DNA of 34,108 bases from Priapulus caudatus (GCF_000485595.1 NW_014577093.1:95450-129557); one strand, 5' to 3'; counted from the first letter of the stretch, positions 21,272 to 32,440 are shown. Notes: generated by a model not told the origin, from the sequence alone. Program-made: numbers and translations.

Positions 21272-22253
21272 CAGGGTGCAAAATTAATGCGAGTCTGGGG
21301 TCAAATACTCCCTGATTTACTGTGGACTCCCTGATTTGACACATGCAGGAGTCCGTGTGACGCCCTGAAAATTTTGCTACACTAACTAGTTGGTTCCAGA
21401 GCACGGCCTCGCAGAATTACCGTAATTTTTCAGCAAATGTTCTAACAAAATTTGGCAGACGTGCCCTGCAAATGTCCTGCAGTGTCCAAACGTGTAATCA
21501 CCAGCGAGTGTTACAGATAGCCAGCATGTGCCGCGCTTGCCGCTAGTGCGTACATGTATGTTCAGCAGTGGTGTTGATTAATGGACGGGCCCCCGATTGT
21601 TTCCGTGGCGCGAAGTGATGTCATGTGCGGAGCATGTTTATGACTGCGTAGAGGTGACAGGCACCTGGGAGGGGAGAACAAAAGTAAAACCCTTCCCGGT
21701 AGCTCCCCCATCCTATAATTTTTGTGGAGATCGATTATTGAACTGTCTGTATTTGGTAGATAACAAGCATAATATATGTTAATGTACCAGTGTTCATGTA
21801 TTAAGTACCAGTTGGATTCTGTTTGACACACATGTACATGTATGACAAATGATTGCACAATGCTAAGGTTATAAACTTGATTTGTTAGAATGAAACCCAC
21901 ATTTTATTTTCGTTTGCAATAATTTCTGTTTCCAGCACCATGTTTACATCTTTACCACGTTTGAACGTGGCTTTCTGAAATAAATGTTTCCCTAAGATTA
22001 AGCCTTTGGGATTGTTCCTAATTTTAGACATTTAGTTTTATTCATCCAATTTTCAGAAATTAAGGACTGGTAGATTCTCATAAGGGCTAGTAGATTTTTA
22101 TTTTCACTAGCCCTGCTGGCTAGTGAGTCACTTTGATTAATTTCGACCACTGCCTTTAAGGGCGATCAATTATGGAGGCACATGTGGAGGCACATGTCCC
22201 TAAACCAAGATTTCTTGTTAGTTATATGTTAATTTTTCTAAATTCTACCCCTG
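21272..22253. mobile_element. hAT-like non-autonomous element, composite copy
   Basis: The left end CAGGGTGCAAAATTA and the complement of the right end, CAGGGGTAGAATTT, are an imperfect inverted repeat of the CAGGG type seen in hAT elements. CAATAT flanks both sides (21266-21271 and 22254-22259). The first 200 or so bases match a second copy at 25471. The middle holds a further inverted motif (GGGCTAGTAG / CTAGCCC near 22084-22115), possibly from a nested insertion. No transposase frame is visible. It lies about 210 bases upstream of the LRR1 start codon and may carry or displace promoter sequence. Confidence 0.7.
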
Positions 22254-22291
22254 CAATATAGTAACCAAACAAGCTTCTTGTTGGGTTACAT

Positions 22292-22411
22292 CACAGGCCC
22301 TAGGAAGCTCAAGTTTCAAGAAGAGTAAAAGAGCGAGGCGGCTTCGCTCTTTTACTCTTCATCATTCATGAAACTTGAGCTTAAAAAGGCCAAGGCCTCC
22401 AAGGGCCTGTG
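22292..22411. mobile_element. 120-bp foldback element
   Basis: The ends CACAGGCCC and GGGCCTGTG are inverted. The interior is a near-complete hairpin: GCTCAAGTTTCA and GAAGAGTAAAAGAGCGA on the left pair with the right arm apart from a 7-base bulge. GTTACAT flanks both sides (22285-22291 and 22412-22418), a 7- or 8-base target duplication as in hAT-type insertions. Confidence 0.85.
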
Positions 22412-22460
22412 GTTACATTATGTCTATGCGTGTTTGCGGTTTGGCATTACTTGGCAATGT

Positions 22461-22502
22461 ACACTACTAGTAGTAGTAGTAGTACTACTACTAGTACTAG
22501 TC
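22461..22502. repeat. TAG/CTA trinucleotide palindrome
   Basis: TAGTAGTAG runs into ACTACTACTAGTACTAGT, so the tract is nearly self-complementary. Confidence 0.8.
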
Positions 22503-22655
22503 AGTGTAGCTCTAGTACTATAGCCCGTGTACAGTTGCCGCAGGCCTGCACCCCGCACCCTGCAGCCACTGGCAGCAAGAACCAGATGAGACGGGATACT
22601 AGAGAAGCGTTGCCGAAAGGAGGTGTTAATCCCAAGCGCTATACGCGCAGATCCT

Positions 22656-22665
22656 NNNNNNNNNN
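22656..22665. other. Assembly gap of ten N
   Basis: Ten undetermined bases. The true gap length is unknown. Any open frame across it is unreliable. Confidence 0.99.
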
Positions 22666-23735
22666 ATCAGTGGGTGATACACAGAAATCTGTGCATCACT
22701 TCGTGATATAAGGTGCCTAAAGTGGATTTGCACCGTTGTAAACCGACCGTGTCAATCTGCAAATATTTTGAATTCGTGCCACCCAACTAGTAGTAGTGAC
22801 ACTATAACTTATAGTTATACGTACTAAGGCCCAAGGATATATGAGGAATATATTAGTAATTACCTTAATCACATCAGTCACAGCGTTTGCTAATTTTACG
22901 GTGAAAACTACAATTAAAAATTCCGCTTCTGCAATGTTGTTGTGCGGTTAAATTGGATCCTCTATCCACAGCGCCGCGTAGTGAGCGAAAATAAAGCGGG
23001 GCTTTTTCAAATATTTAAATAAATATAATAATTCCTGCATAATATTCTGTTTCGGTGTTCTCTACAGTCGTACACCTCGCGTTTAATAAGATTTTCGTTC
23101 ATATTTCAAAATATATTAAATATAAATTTTCTATTCCGCCTGCGATGATGAACACAAAATACAAATGAAGATACATTTGAATAATGCATACCTATTGGAA
23201 AAACTGTGCAGCTAAGTGTACATATAATAAATTTCTGAGAGAACCGTGATATGAAAATGTATGAAAATGTACATGTTGGTATTCTTCCGCATACATTCGC
23301 GACATAATTGGTTTATCAACAATTGACTTTATAATTATATTTAAAAGAATATAAACAGAAGTAACTGGCTGCGAAATTATGGATTACAACTATGGTTGTG
23401 GTAAATAAATGGTCAAATAAATGTGGTAATACAGCTATGGTGAAAAAATTGACAGGGAACCATTTTATTATAAATTAACTACCAGCGCACAAAATTACGT
23501 TCATTATTGTGTACATGGATGTCTTGGCTGTTTTGTCTTGGCTAGCGAAAAGCGTGGTAATAGTCGTCAACCAATCGCCTCTCTTACATGTTCGCAACAG
23601 TTACATTTACTGATTGGCGCCCGTCTAACTAGCGGACTCTACCAACTCTACTGCCTCTTCTCCTGCTGCTGCTGCCGCTGGCTGCTGCTTCTGCTAATTG
23701 TGTTCGCAGTGTAGGACGAAAGCTGCGAAAAACGC
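22666..23735. other. AT-rich interval before the potassium channel gene
   Basis: No coding exon is seen. A CTGCTGCTG-type run lies at about 23658-23695, in the likely promoter or 5' untranslated region of the channel gene. Confidence 0.4.
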
Positions 23736-23963
23736 ATGCATAGCACCGATATTCAGGCAGTTAAACGCCCGTGCGTTACTATACGTTCGCGATTATACAC
23801 GCAGCATCAATCTGTTTCATCGTTGACTAACCGACGAACGAGTGTTTGCTTTTCGCCGAAGTGCCTACTATTACTAATGCCATGCCTTCCTTGTGCTTCC
23901 GCAGTGACCGGTTTTAACTCGCAGCCATCGGGCCGTGTGTTAAACATTTCGTCGTCTTCGTAG
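23736..23963 (+). other. Upstream open frame before the channel start codon
   Basis: ATG at 23736 opens a 75-codon frame ending in TAG, 64 bases before the channel ATG and in another frame. If the transcript begins upstream of it, it could reduce translation of the channel. Its protein has no recognisable content and the transcript start is unknown. Confidence 0.3.
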
Positions 23964-24027
23964 TTTATCCGTGTTCCCCGTCTGCTGGCCTGCCTCGTAT
24001 GGGAAGAACCACATCGTTCTGATAACC

Positions 24028-24208
24028 ATGTTTGGTTGGAGAAAGAGCACCGTGAGGCTACTCATACTCATTTTGTTTTACCTATTGTTTCTCGTGATCG
24101 GTGCGTCGATATTTTCGGCTATCGAAGCGCCGGAGGAAATTGCCAGGATCAAAGCCGTGCGCCAGATCCGCATGAGGTTTATGAAAGATCACCAGCAGTG
24201 CTTATCCG
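24028..24208 (+). CDS. Two-pore-domain potassium channel, first coding exon (partial gene)
   Basis: Encodes the first 60 residues of a K2P leak channel in the plasma membrane. After MFGWRKSTV comes the first membrane helix (about residues 9-31, LLILILFYLLFLVIGASIFS), then the start of the extracellular cap, AIEAPEE, and a charged helix ending CLS. The Y-L-x-x-L-V-I-G-A-x-I-F-x-x-x-E pattern is typical of the K2P first helix. The CLS cap end resembles TWIK-type members, a tentative placement. Start: the first ATG of the frame with a short cytosolic N-terminus; the frame is open upstream to about 23971. The exon ends in phase 1 at TCCG/gtgagt, a strong donor. No exon with the TxGYG filter was found downstream in the window, so the gene continues past the right edge. 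It diverges from LRR1, with about 3 kb between start codons. Confidence 0.85.
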
Positions 24209-25440
24209 GTGAGTTGTACTACCGTCGCTAGATAACGTTTGTATACTTACTCAAGGCTCTCTTCGGATGTTTTAAAGTTTGAGCCAAGTCTTGAGCCACC
24301 AAAGTTTATTTTTCGGCCACCAATGGAAAACTATAGCCACTGTTCACTTTATCGTATGTGCTAAGCAAGGCATAAACACGTAATGCGCATATGGGAAAAG
24401 AGGCGTACGAAAACATTTTACGACACGACACTGCAATTTGACGATTTCGTTATTCAATCGTAATTTTGTGAGCAGTTCAATTATTCGCCAATTGTATTCG
24501 TCACTTTAGTGTAGTAAAGTCGCCACTGTTATTTATGTATCGCATTTTGCGAAAGTGGCGAACGGCAGCGTAAGTCCTGCTTACTTATCATAGTACACGC
24601 AGTAGTACCCATATACACGCAGTAGCACGCGTAGTACTTATCATGTGTACACGCAGCTAGTCGGGGTTTCACGTTAGTTCTGCATGCCGCACCACACTAA
24701 CTGCGGAGTGGCACAGTCCTTTGAGTGGTCGAGCCTGCTTTTAGGTCCTCGTGTATACACGATGGAGTGACGATTACGTTATGGTTATGTTAGAGCTAGA
24801 ACCAGGTTAGGGCTAGGATCAAGGATGGGGACATGGTAAGGATGTATGATGGCGTGTAGAAGCCGGGTCATGAAGAATGCCGGTGTTACACGCCGTGTGG
24901 ACATGTATCGGTGTTTTACATGTACCCGTGTTTATAGACATACATGTTACCTGTATCCTGCGGTCTATACACGGTGCCCGTGGCAGGGTGGTACGGTGGG
25001 CTGTGCAGCCTCTTGCTTGACGGTGCGTAATGAGACTAAGTATTTGTAATCGTGCGTGCATTGTTAATGTTATGATTGACTTGGATTAATGGTTGGCTTT
25101 ATGGTGATCAGGGGGCGTGAAGGCGGCATGTCCCGGTAATGATTTATATATTATTGAGCCTTGTCCGCACGCGTGTTCTTTAGCACACGCGTGCATCACG
25201 CCGTTGAGTTGTTACAGTGCAGAATCAATCAATACGCCGTGCACTCCATATCAATTCGTTTCCTGTGTGCTTAGCTAATAAAAACAGAAAAAAAACGTGC
25301 AGCAAGTGCTATATATGAATTCGTTACATAATTTACAGCGCAATATCTGTGAGCTAACTATAGTGAACAAGGAAGGGCAATTTCAAAACCAATGTAGATA
25401 GATGGTATGATCCGTTAACACAATGCAAAGACAATGATAC
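24209..25440 (+). other. Channel gene first intron, left part
   Basis: Starts with the consensus donor gtgagt. I see no coding content. Loose repeats of CACGCAGTAG lie near 24595-24660 and impure GGTTAGGG/GGTTATG words near 24775-24835. Confidence 0.5.
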
Positions 25441-25470
25441 ATTGTATATAATATATATATATATAATATA
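25441..25470. repeat. TA microsatellite at the left edge of the hAT-like copy
   Basis: The TATATA run immediately left of the element matches another run just right of it (25795-25825). The target was therefore a TA repeat, and the duplication cannot be measured. Confidence 0.8.
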
Positions 25471-25794
25471 CAGGGTGCGAAATTAACGGTAGTCCGGAGT
25501 CAAATACTCCCTGATTTACTGTCGGACTCCCTGATTTGACATATGCAGGTGTCCGTGTGACTCCCTGAAAATTCTGCCATACTAACTAGCCTCGCGGAAT
25601 TACCGTATTTTTTCAGCTAATGTCCAAAGAAAATTTGGCAGACGTGCAACCGCATGAATCTTAAAAATAACCACATGCGTTATTGTTAATCATCTTTAAT
25701 TTTGAACCAGACTGCGGACTCCCTCATTTTGCTTTGGACTTCTTCTTTTGAGGGTGCTTGGACTCCCGTGTTAAAAAGTCAATTTCTACCCCTG
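25471..25794. mobile_element. hAT-like non-autonomous element, short copy
   Basis: It starts CAGGGTGCGAAATTAA and ends TTTCTACCCCTG, the same end type as the copy at 21272-22253. The left 200 bases match that copy closely (shared TACTCCCTGATTTACTGT, GACTCCCTGATTTGACA and AATTTGGCAGACGTGC). The right half repeats GGACTCCC-type words. It does not code for protein. The pair defines a family present at least twice in this window. Confidence 0.8.
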
Positions 25795-25859
25795 TATATA
25801 TATATATATATATACTATATATAATATACAGACATACATACATTGATTGGTTGACACGT

Positions 25860-25970
25860 TAATGTAAGTATGCGCGTGTGTGCACGCGTGCATTGTGCGG
25901 TGCGTGCGTGCCTGTGATTGTGTGCGCGGCCTGCGTGCGTGCGTGCGTGCGCGCGTGCCGTGCGTGCATG
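25860..25970. repeat. TGCG-rich microsatellite
   Basis: GTGCGTGCGTGC and GCGTGTG runs on the plus strand. The reverse-complementary wording appears at 26185-26270. Confidence 0.85.
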
Positions 25971-26184
25971 TTCTCCGTTTCCTGCAAAATCAGGCGAGCC
26001 CACTAACGCTATTAAAGCTGCCCCTGTAGGAAGGTGTTATACCAGGGCCGCATTGTGTCTGTCTGGCGTGTCTGCCTTGGCGTATGCATGCCACCCTGGT
26101 TTGCAATCAGCATCCGGTCTTACTAATAACATCAGTGAGTCGATTTCGTACCTAAAAAGTACCAACCACGCTTTTGTACAATAC

Positions 26185-26270
26185 ACACGCACGCAAATGC
26201 ACGCACGCACGCACGCACGCACGCGAACGGACGCACGCATACGAACGCACGTACGCGAACGTACGCATAC
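26185..26270. repeat. CGCA-rich microsatellite
   Basis: CACGCACGCACGCACG runs, the complement of the tract about 220 bases to the left. Confidence 0.9.
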
Positions 26271-26890
26271 GAGCGATGCTGTTGCCGGCGTCCACGTGGG
26301 ATTCTCTAAATTAATAGCACTTCTAGCGTTCGCGTTCGTGAGCACGTACGTGTTGTGTATACGATCCGTGTTAGTACTAACGCATGGCTGGATCGTAACG
26401 CGGCGGGGGACAGCACGGTCGACCGGCGCGCCTGTACTGCCGTCGCGCGTCGTTTGAACGCGGGGAGAGTCTCCAAATACACGAACGCATCCGCCACTGG
26501 CGCATGCGCACCGAGTTCCGGAGGGGTGGTGGTCGGGGGATGGGGTATTGCGCGGTTAAGCGATCCCATTAACCGGCGCAAGAGCGACGGAGAGGAATTT
26601 AAGGCTGCGCGCCTTCGTTTAATGAGAGGCGGAGAGCAAGAGGAATCCGCTGGCCGCCGACGCATCACGGCGGATAACGACCGGAGTGCGGCACGCGTCA
26701 GCGACGTAGATCGCAACAACGCCGCATACGGCGCGGGGAATCGATTAGCTTATAGGCAGTTATGTAAAGGCAAGAGTGCATGTTGCTGCGCTGCGGGGGT
26801 GTTGCGCGAGCCCAGGGGCGATATTGTCGGAGCTTGTAATTCGCGGAAGAGTGTGTCCCCCCCCCACCCACAACGGTTGAAGCGCCGTCG
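26271..26890. other. GC- and CpG-rich segment inside the channel intron
   Basis: Richer in G+C and CpG than its surroundings. A plus-strand frame of 180 codons (26355-26897) is open through it, but with no recognisable domain, no supported splice sites and a composition expected of CpG-rich DNA. An alternative promoter or first exon of the channel gene is possible but unsupported. Confidence 0.35.
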
Positions 26891-26906
26891 CTGCTAAGCT
26901 CATGAA

Positions 26907-26966
26907 GAGAGACAGAGAGAGAGAGAGAGGAGCAGAGAGAGAGAGAGAGAGAGAGACGCGAGGGAG

Positions 26967-27003
<37 letters not shown>
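26907..27003. repeat. GA microsatellite
   Basis: Nearly pure GAGAGA on the plus strand, broken by a few GGA and CGCGAGG interruptions. It is a polypurine tract of about 95 bases. Confidence 0.95.
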
Positions 27004-27008
<5 letters not shown>

Positions 27009-27199
27009 AGCGTGACATGTGTGTCGAGCGTGCACGGCCCGGCGTAGAATGTGTGCGAGCGCCCTTTGTGTGGCGTGCTTCTCTAATAGATTCGTGGCTT
27101 CCCGTTCGTACGTTAGCGCTTCTCTCTTTATTAGCGGCCGCCTGTTTTGCACTGCGTGGCGTGTGTCCTTGCCATGCGCGCGCACAAACCACACCACAC

Positions 27200-27200
27200 A

Positions 27201-27243
<43 letters not shown>

Positions 27244-27395
27244 CCACACCACACACACACACACACACATTCTGTGTTTTGTTCTGTTTCATATAGAAAC
27301 GTGTGTGTGTGCGTGTGCGTGCGTGCGTGCGTGCGTGCGTGCGTGGGCGTGCGTGGTGTCGTGCGTGCGTGTGGTGCGGCGGCGGCGTGCGCTGG
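27200..27395. repeat. Facing CA and TG/TGCG microsatellites
   Basis: CACACA tracts at 27200-27270 are followed, after about 30 bases, by TGTGTG and GCGTGCGTGC tracts (27301-27380). The two are complementary and face each other, so one strand can fold into a long hairpin. Open frames in both directions here are translations of the repeats. Confidence 0.95.
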
Positions 27396-27814
27396 CTGAT
27401 ACAGCGACGAATTTCGTTTCATTCGTGGGCGTGCATGACAGCGCGGAAACGTGACGACTGAAACACGGATCGAGACCGATGCCAGCGCGTGTATGCGAGT
27501 CTCGGCTTACGCGTTTGCGTTTACTTAGTGTCTTTAAACGTAAATAGGAAGTGGATTGAATGCGGGCGTGCGACACCGGTGGCGGGCTAGCCGTGAGTGC
27601 TCCATAACGAAACGCAAAGCCGCTGCGCCGAATTTTACCGAAATCCGGGGAATTCGGGTTCCATTAGCGTATAGAGCTGTCTCGGGCAAAATTACTCGGA
27701 TTAGATTGTGCGCGCACCGAAAATAAATTGACCATAAGCGTTTGTGTGAAGTAGGCCAATTACCAGTTTAGTGGAGTAATCGTAGTACTATATATGCGTT
27801 AGCTAGCGACCATG

Positions 27815-27990
27815 CTCTGTAGGGACGCAGGTCTCTGCACGTAGAGTCAGTTACTCATCCCATAGTATTATAATAATCTACAGTGACGCAGGTCTCTGTA
27901 CATAGTGTCAGCTACTCCACTCAGAGTACAATAATACTCGGCAGGGACTCGAGTCTCCGTCTATAGAGTCAAGTACTACTGCCCTTGCCA
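27815..27990. repeat. Diverged 62-bp unit in three copies
   Basis: The words GGGACGCAGGTCTCTG, TAGAGTCAG, TACTC and ATTATAATAAT recur at about 27817, 27880 and 27942 with progressive substitutions. The third copy is the most diverged. Confidence 0.65.
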
Positions 27991-28965
27991 AAGGAGGCAC
28001 GGCTTTATCCTATGGAGTATAATACTTGGTGCGTACTATGTACAACCCGCTGGTTAGGTGATCTGAAAACTCCCAAGAATTTCAGGGTATTTGCGTGCGA
28101 TCTGTCCTTCCGCACACTGATTGCGTAAATTAAAGTCGGCGTTTATTTTTGACGTCAGCAGGAGGGAGCTGTATTCATTCAATTAGGTGATTAATTCCCG
28201 TATTAGCGCTGCGAATCGGAAAAGAGAGATTTCAAAATAATAAATTTGAGAAGACGTCCTCACGCGTTCTTAAAACGCACTATCTCGACACGTCAGTTAT
28301 ACACAGCAGAAGCTCCTGTCAAAACCGGTACATTTAATTCTGCGTTAACTATATGTGAGTCGATTAGTTTAAACTAGTTAATTAATGCGTGCGTGCTGCG
28401 GCGTGAGAGAGCGGATGGTGGCGGCAGTAGCTGATAATTGCTAACGTTCACGAACAGCTGAACCGACTTAAAACAAGAAGCAAATGCAATTGTCTTGTGT
28501 GAGTGTGAGTACAGACCATAGAAATAATATACTAGTTAGGTGCCTTTTACATTTCTAAGGTACGGAAAGTGCAATAGAAGCGTTTAACTATCGCTGAAGG
28601 ACAGTCGATTTGATCTTTTACATACGCTGTGTAGTTTGCCGCAAGAGCAAGCTGTATTTATTAAATTATGATATAATTCGTGTAAAAATGCATTGAATCG
28701 GCGATGATAGATTTTAAGTTTGTGAAGTTAAATAAGAGAAGATCTGGTTTTATCGATGCATTACAGCACACGTAAATGTTTAGGTCACGGTTTATGTTAT
28801 AATAGGTAACAGCTCTTAAAAGGTGGTACGTCTTGCATTTTACCCCACTCAGAAAACATCTAGGAACTTGAACCTTTTTACTCGATAGTTATGATTTCCG
28901 TCAATCAGAGCTTGCCAAGTAACTGCAGGTAGGGGTGTCGGACGTTTTTCTTGCGAAGATACTAC
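27991..28965. other. Intron stretch with no feature seen
   Basis: No exon, RNA gene or clear repeat was recognised in this part of the channel intron. Confidence 0.4.
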
Positions 28966-29935
28966 GGGCACGAGACAGGACAAGGGGACACGAGACAGGA
29001 CAAGGGGACATGAGACAGGGCAAGGGGCATGAGACAGTACAATGGTGTATGAGACAGGACAAAGGAATATGAGACAGCACAAGGGGACATGAGACAGGAA
29101 AGGGGACATGAGACAGGACAAGGATACATGAGACAGCTAGGACAAGGGGACACGAGACAGGACAAGGGGACACGAGACAGGACAAGGGGACACGAGACAG
29201 GACAAGGGGACACGAGACAGGACAAGGAAATACGAGACAGGACCAGGGGACATGAGACAGGGCAAGGGGATATGAGACAGGACAAGGGGACACGAGACAG
29301 GACAAGGAAACACGAGACAGGACCAGGGGACATGAGACAGGGCAAGGGGATATGAGACAGGACAAGGGGGCATGAGACAGGACAAAGGGACACGAGACAG
29401 GGAAAGGGAACATGAGACAAGACAATGGGGACATGAGACAGGACAATGGGACATGAGACAGGACAAGGGAACATGAGACAGGACAAGGGGGCATGAGACA
29501 GGACAAGGGGATACGAGACAGGACAAGGGAACATGTGACAGGATAAGGGGACACGAGACAGGACAAGGGGACATGAGACAGGACAAAGGGACACGATACA
29601 GGACAAGGGGACATGAGTCAGGACAAAGGGACACGAGACAGGACAAGGGGACATGAGACAGTGCAATGGGATATGAAACAGGACAAGGGGATATGAGACA
29701 GGACAAGGGGACATGAGACAGGACAAGGGGATATGAGACAGGACAAAGGGATATGAGACAGGGCAAGGGGACATGAGTCAGTACAATGGGACATGAGACA
29801 AGACAAGGGAACATGAGACAGGACAAGGGGACACGAGCCAGGACAAAGGGACACGAGACAGGACAAGGGGACATGAGACAGGACAATGGGATATGAGACA
29901 GGACAAGGGGACATGAGACAAGGGCAGGACAGAAT
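28966..29935. repeat. 20-bp minisatellite of about 48 units
   Basis: The unit is GGGGACATGAGACAGGACAA with variants (CACGAG, TATGAG, AAAGGG). The period is 20 and copies are mostly in register. The minus strand of the unit has no stop codon in any frame, so all three minus frames stay open for up to about 270 codons as PVSCPLVLSHVPLSCL-type repeats. That is a consequence of the repeat and not evidence of a gene. Confidence 0.97.
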
Positions 29936-30821
29936 GAGATAGGATACGAGAGGACACGATTGGGCAACAGAGAATAAGACGGAGCGTGTGATCTTTATGG
30001 CTTTATATGCAATCATGGGCTCTATAAAATAATAGCGTCTAAATGCGCATCTTTTCATTGGTTAAAAGACATGTGGCGGTGCTTGGGATCATATTTCATA
30101 GTCACACTGCACGCATTTGAGTGAGTGCCGGATTCTACACCAAGCGCATCATCCATTTAATAGATTTATTGGTGTCAGTTAGCATCACATAATACGACAG
30201 TTGAATGAGAGTAGAACTAGAATATACGTTTCGCGTATACACGCTCGGCTGTGGTGTTTGTAGTCGCTATAAGATGATATAGCCGGGCAAAATGACAGCG
30301 TCGGCTAGCGTTTAACTTAGCAAATAATCAATCAAGTACAGGCTTTGAAACCGCGCCTGGCGCGATGTACACGGCAAAGATGGCTTCAAATGCCAGACTG
30401 TTGTAATCACTGTTACTGATTTGAAACGAAACTGATCTGTCAATAATCAGATCGAGGTAGAGACTGGCTCGTATACGCTGGTAAGAGCGTTACTGTTTTC
30501 TTCAACCTTTTCGATTCGCGCAGAGAGCCGTTTAAAGTGATGTGCCGTTTTTTCCGTAAACGCACACTGTGGACCATTTGCACGAGTGTTATCATTTAAG
30601 CATTAGGTTTGAAACCGTTTGATATTGAAACATTCCAGCGGCATCTTCCACAATCCATTTGTTTGTTAGCAGCGTTGTTGGTTTGTGCGGATGCGTAATT
30701 ATTGAATTATCCATAATTATTGTTATTCTAAATCGTTTGTTAAAACTTCATTATTATTTTCTGTATTTTTTACCAGTGTGATGAAAATGTCGGCATGTTC
30801 CTTATTCGTCCCCGTAATTCC
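29936..30821. other. Intron stretch with no feature seen
   Basis: No exon, RNA gene or clear repeat recognised between the 20-bp minisatellite and the Harbinger-like element. Confidence 0.4.
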
Positions 30822-30824
30822 TTA

Positions 30825-31456
30825 AGCCCGCCGCACACGGTGAACTATCTGCTGAGCCAACGGCCTCAAGAGGCGTGGTACGTGTACCGTACACACGCAT
30901 CGCACAGGCACGACACACACTCTGCACGCAAGTGCCCACACACGGACGTGCACGCACCAACGGCAGCGACACGCACGCACGTGTCGTGCACACGCAGCAC
31001 ACATCATGCACGCACGTGTACGTGCACACGCACCGCATGCACGCACGCACGCGCACGCACAACGTGTATCTGGCACACGCGCGCACACACGCACGCAGCG
31101 CAGTCGACGTGTACGTGCACAATCTCAGAATTACTCAGAAAAGTTAGAGATTTCTGCTGTTTCAGTGGGCGCCGACATTTTAAATCACATGCCCTACTTC
31201 CTTGCGCGTTTCATTGGTCGGTAAATATTTGGTGGCTGAGCTGATAGCTGCACGAGCCCGCAACACCCAGCTGAGTCTTCTTGGGCCTCGCGTGGCCACA
31301 AATATGCAAAACACGATAGATATACTTCTCACAGCCACGCGAGCCAAATTTATCGTGCAGAAATCTGCGCGCTAGCACGCTGAGCTATCTGCTGAGCCAA
31401 CGCCCGGCCTCTTGAGGCCGTTGGCTCAGCAGATAGTTCACCGTGTGCGGCGGGCT
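30825..31456. mobile_element. 632-bp Harbinger-like element with 50-bp inverted ends
   Basis: The left end AGCCCGCCGCACACGG continues through AACTATCTGCTGAGCCAACG, and the right end is its complement over about 50 bases. TTA flanks both sides (30822-30824 and 31457-31459). A 3-base TTA duplication fits PIF/Harbinger elements. Inside are a CACGCA-rich tract (30885-31100) and a hairpin CTCGCGTGGC / GCCACGCGAG (about 31287-31346). A second copy of the CTATCTGCTGAGCCAACG arm at 31383-31401 forms a tight foldback with the right end. No transposase frame. Confidence 0.8.
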
Positions 31457-31459
31457 TTA

Positions 31460-32440
31460 GTGACGGCGTATAGCCTCCCGCTCCGTGTAATTTATTCATA
31501 ATTAATTGTTTGTGTGAGAATCTCTGATCACATTCATCATACATAATAAACTGTTGTCGTAAGATATTTACGAAGCATGTTTGCACGAGAGTTTGAGTCG
31601 AGTAATTTCATTCACTAATTTCATGTGACAACGTAGAATGACGTGTTGATAAACCGTATGTGAACAGATCTCTCTCCAGTAAATCATTCAACGTTACGGA
31701 CGTAATGAAAAGCATTCATTTCTTATCATTGTCGTTGATGCCTAATATATAACTCAATATAACCTAACATATGAACGTAGCGCAGCAGTAGGGGCAGATG
31801 CAGGCATGACTATAAGCTCTCGTGTATCCGCGATGGATCACAGATACTTTGAATAAACAGCCGGTTGAGCGCCACACAGTTAGTCGAGATTTAATTTGCG
31901 AAACAGTATAGGTGTCGCGCTTCGAGTGGCGTTGCTCGTATAATTCCGTTTTACACGCGATTTAACGTGCGTAAACTTATGCACGCACGCAGGAATTTAC
32001 TGCGGTGCCGTGCATCTATCAATCTACACACTGTACATATGAAATGATATCTTGATTGAACAATTAAGCCGTAATTCATACCGGTAACTGGAAATCACGC
32101 GATATAAAAGACGTTCGACGGATCAATTTGGTATGTATATGATTTGATTCCACATTGTGTAAGCGAGAGCTCTCGACTACCGCGTTGCGATGTGAATCTC
32201 TGTTCGGATATCGTCACACATTGCGCTCGTCAGTGTTCGTGTGAGAGCTGCTGCGCATAACGAAGATCTGATCAGATTGACTTGAAGCTTGGCTACCAGC
32301 TAGAGAGACGAGGATACTTCTGCCTCAATGAGGGGGGGGGGGAAGAGTAAAAGTATGCCAGGTGGCGTTAGTGGGACCGTTAACAGAATATCGCGTATTG
32401 GCGTAATGGCGATAATTTGCATATAGACCAACATAATAGA
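31460..32440. other. Intron stretch with no feature seen
   Basis: No coding content or clear repeat recognised. A G-run of 11 lies near 32331-32341. Confidence 0.4.

Noticed and set aside
22409-22711. 100-codon plus-strand open frame
   Set aside because: It starts in a foldback element, passes a trinucleotide repeat and crosses an assembly gap.
26355-26897. 180-codon plus-strand open frame in the CpG-rich segment
   Set aside because: No recognisable domain; composition explained by CpG-rich DNA with few stop codons; no supported splice sites.
28901-30058. Long minus-strand open frames (237, 270, 276 and 146 codons)
   Set aside because: They translate the 20-bp minisatellite in overlapping frames; no start context, domain or splice evidence.
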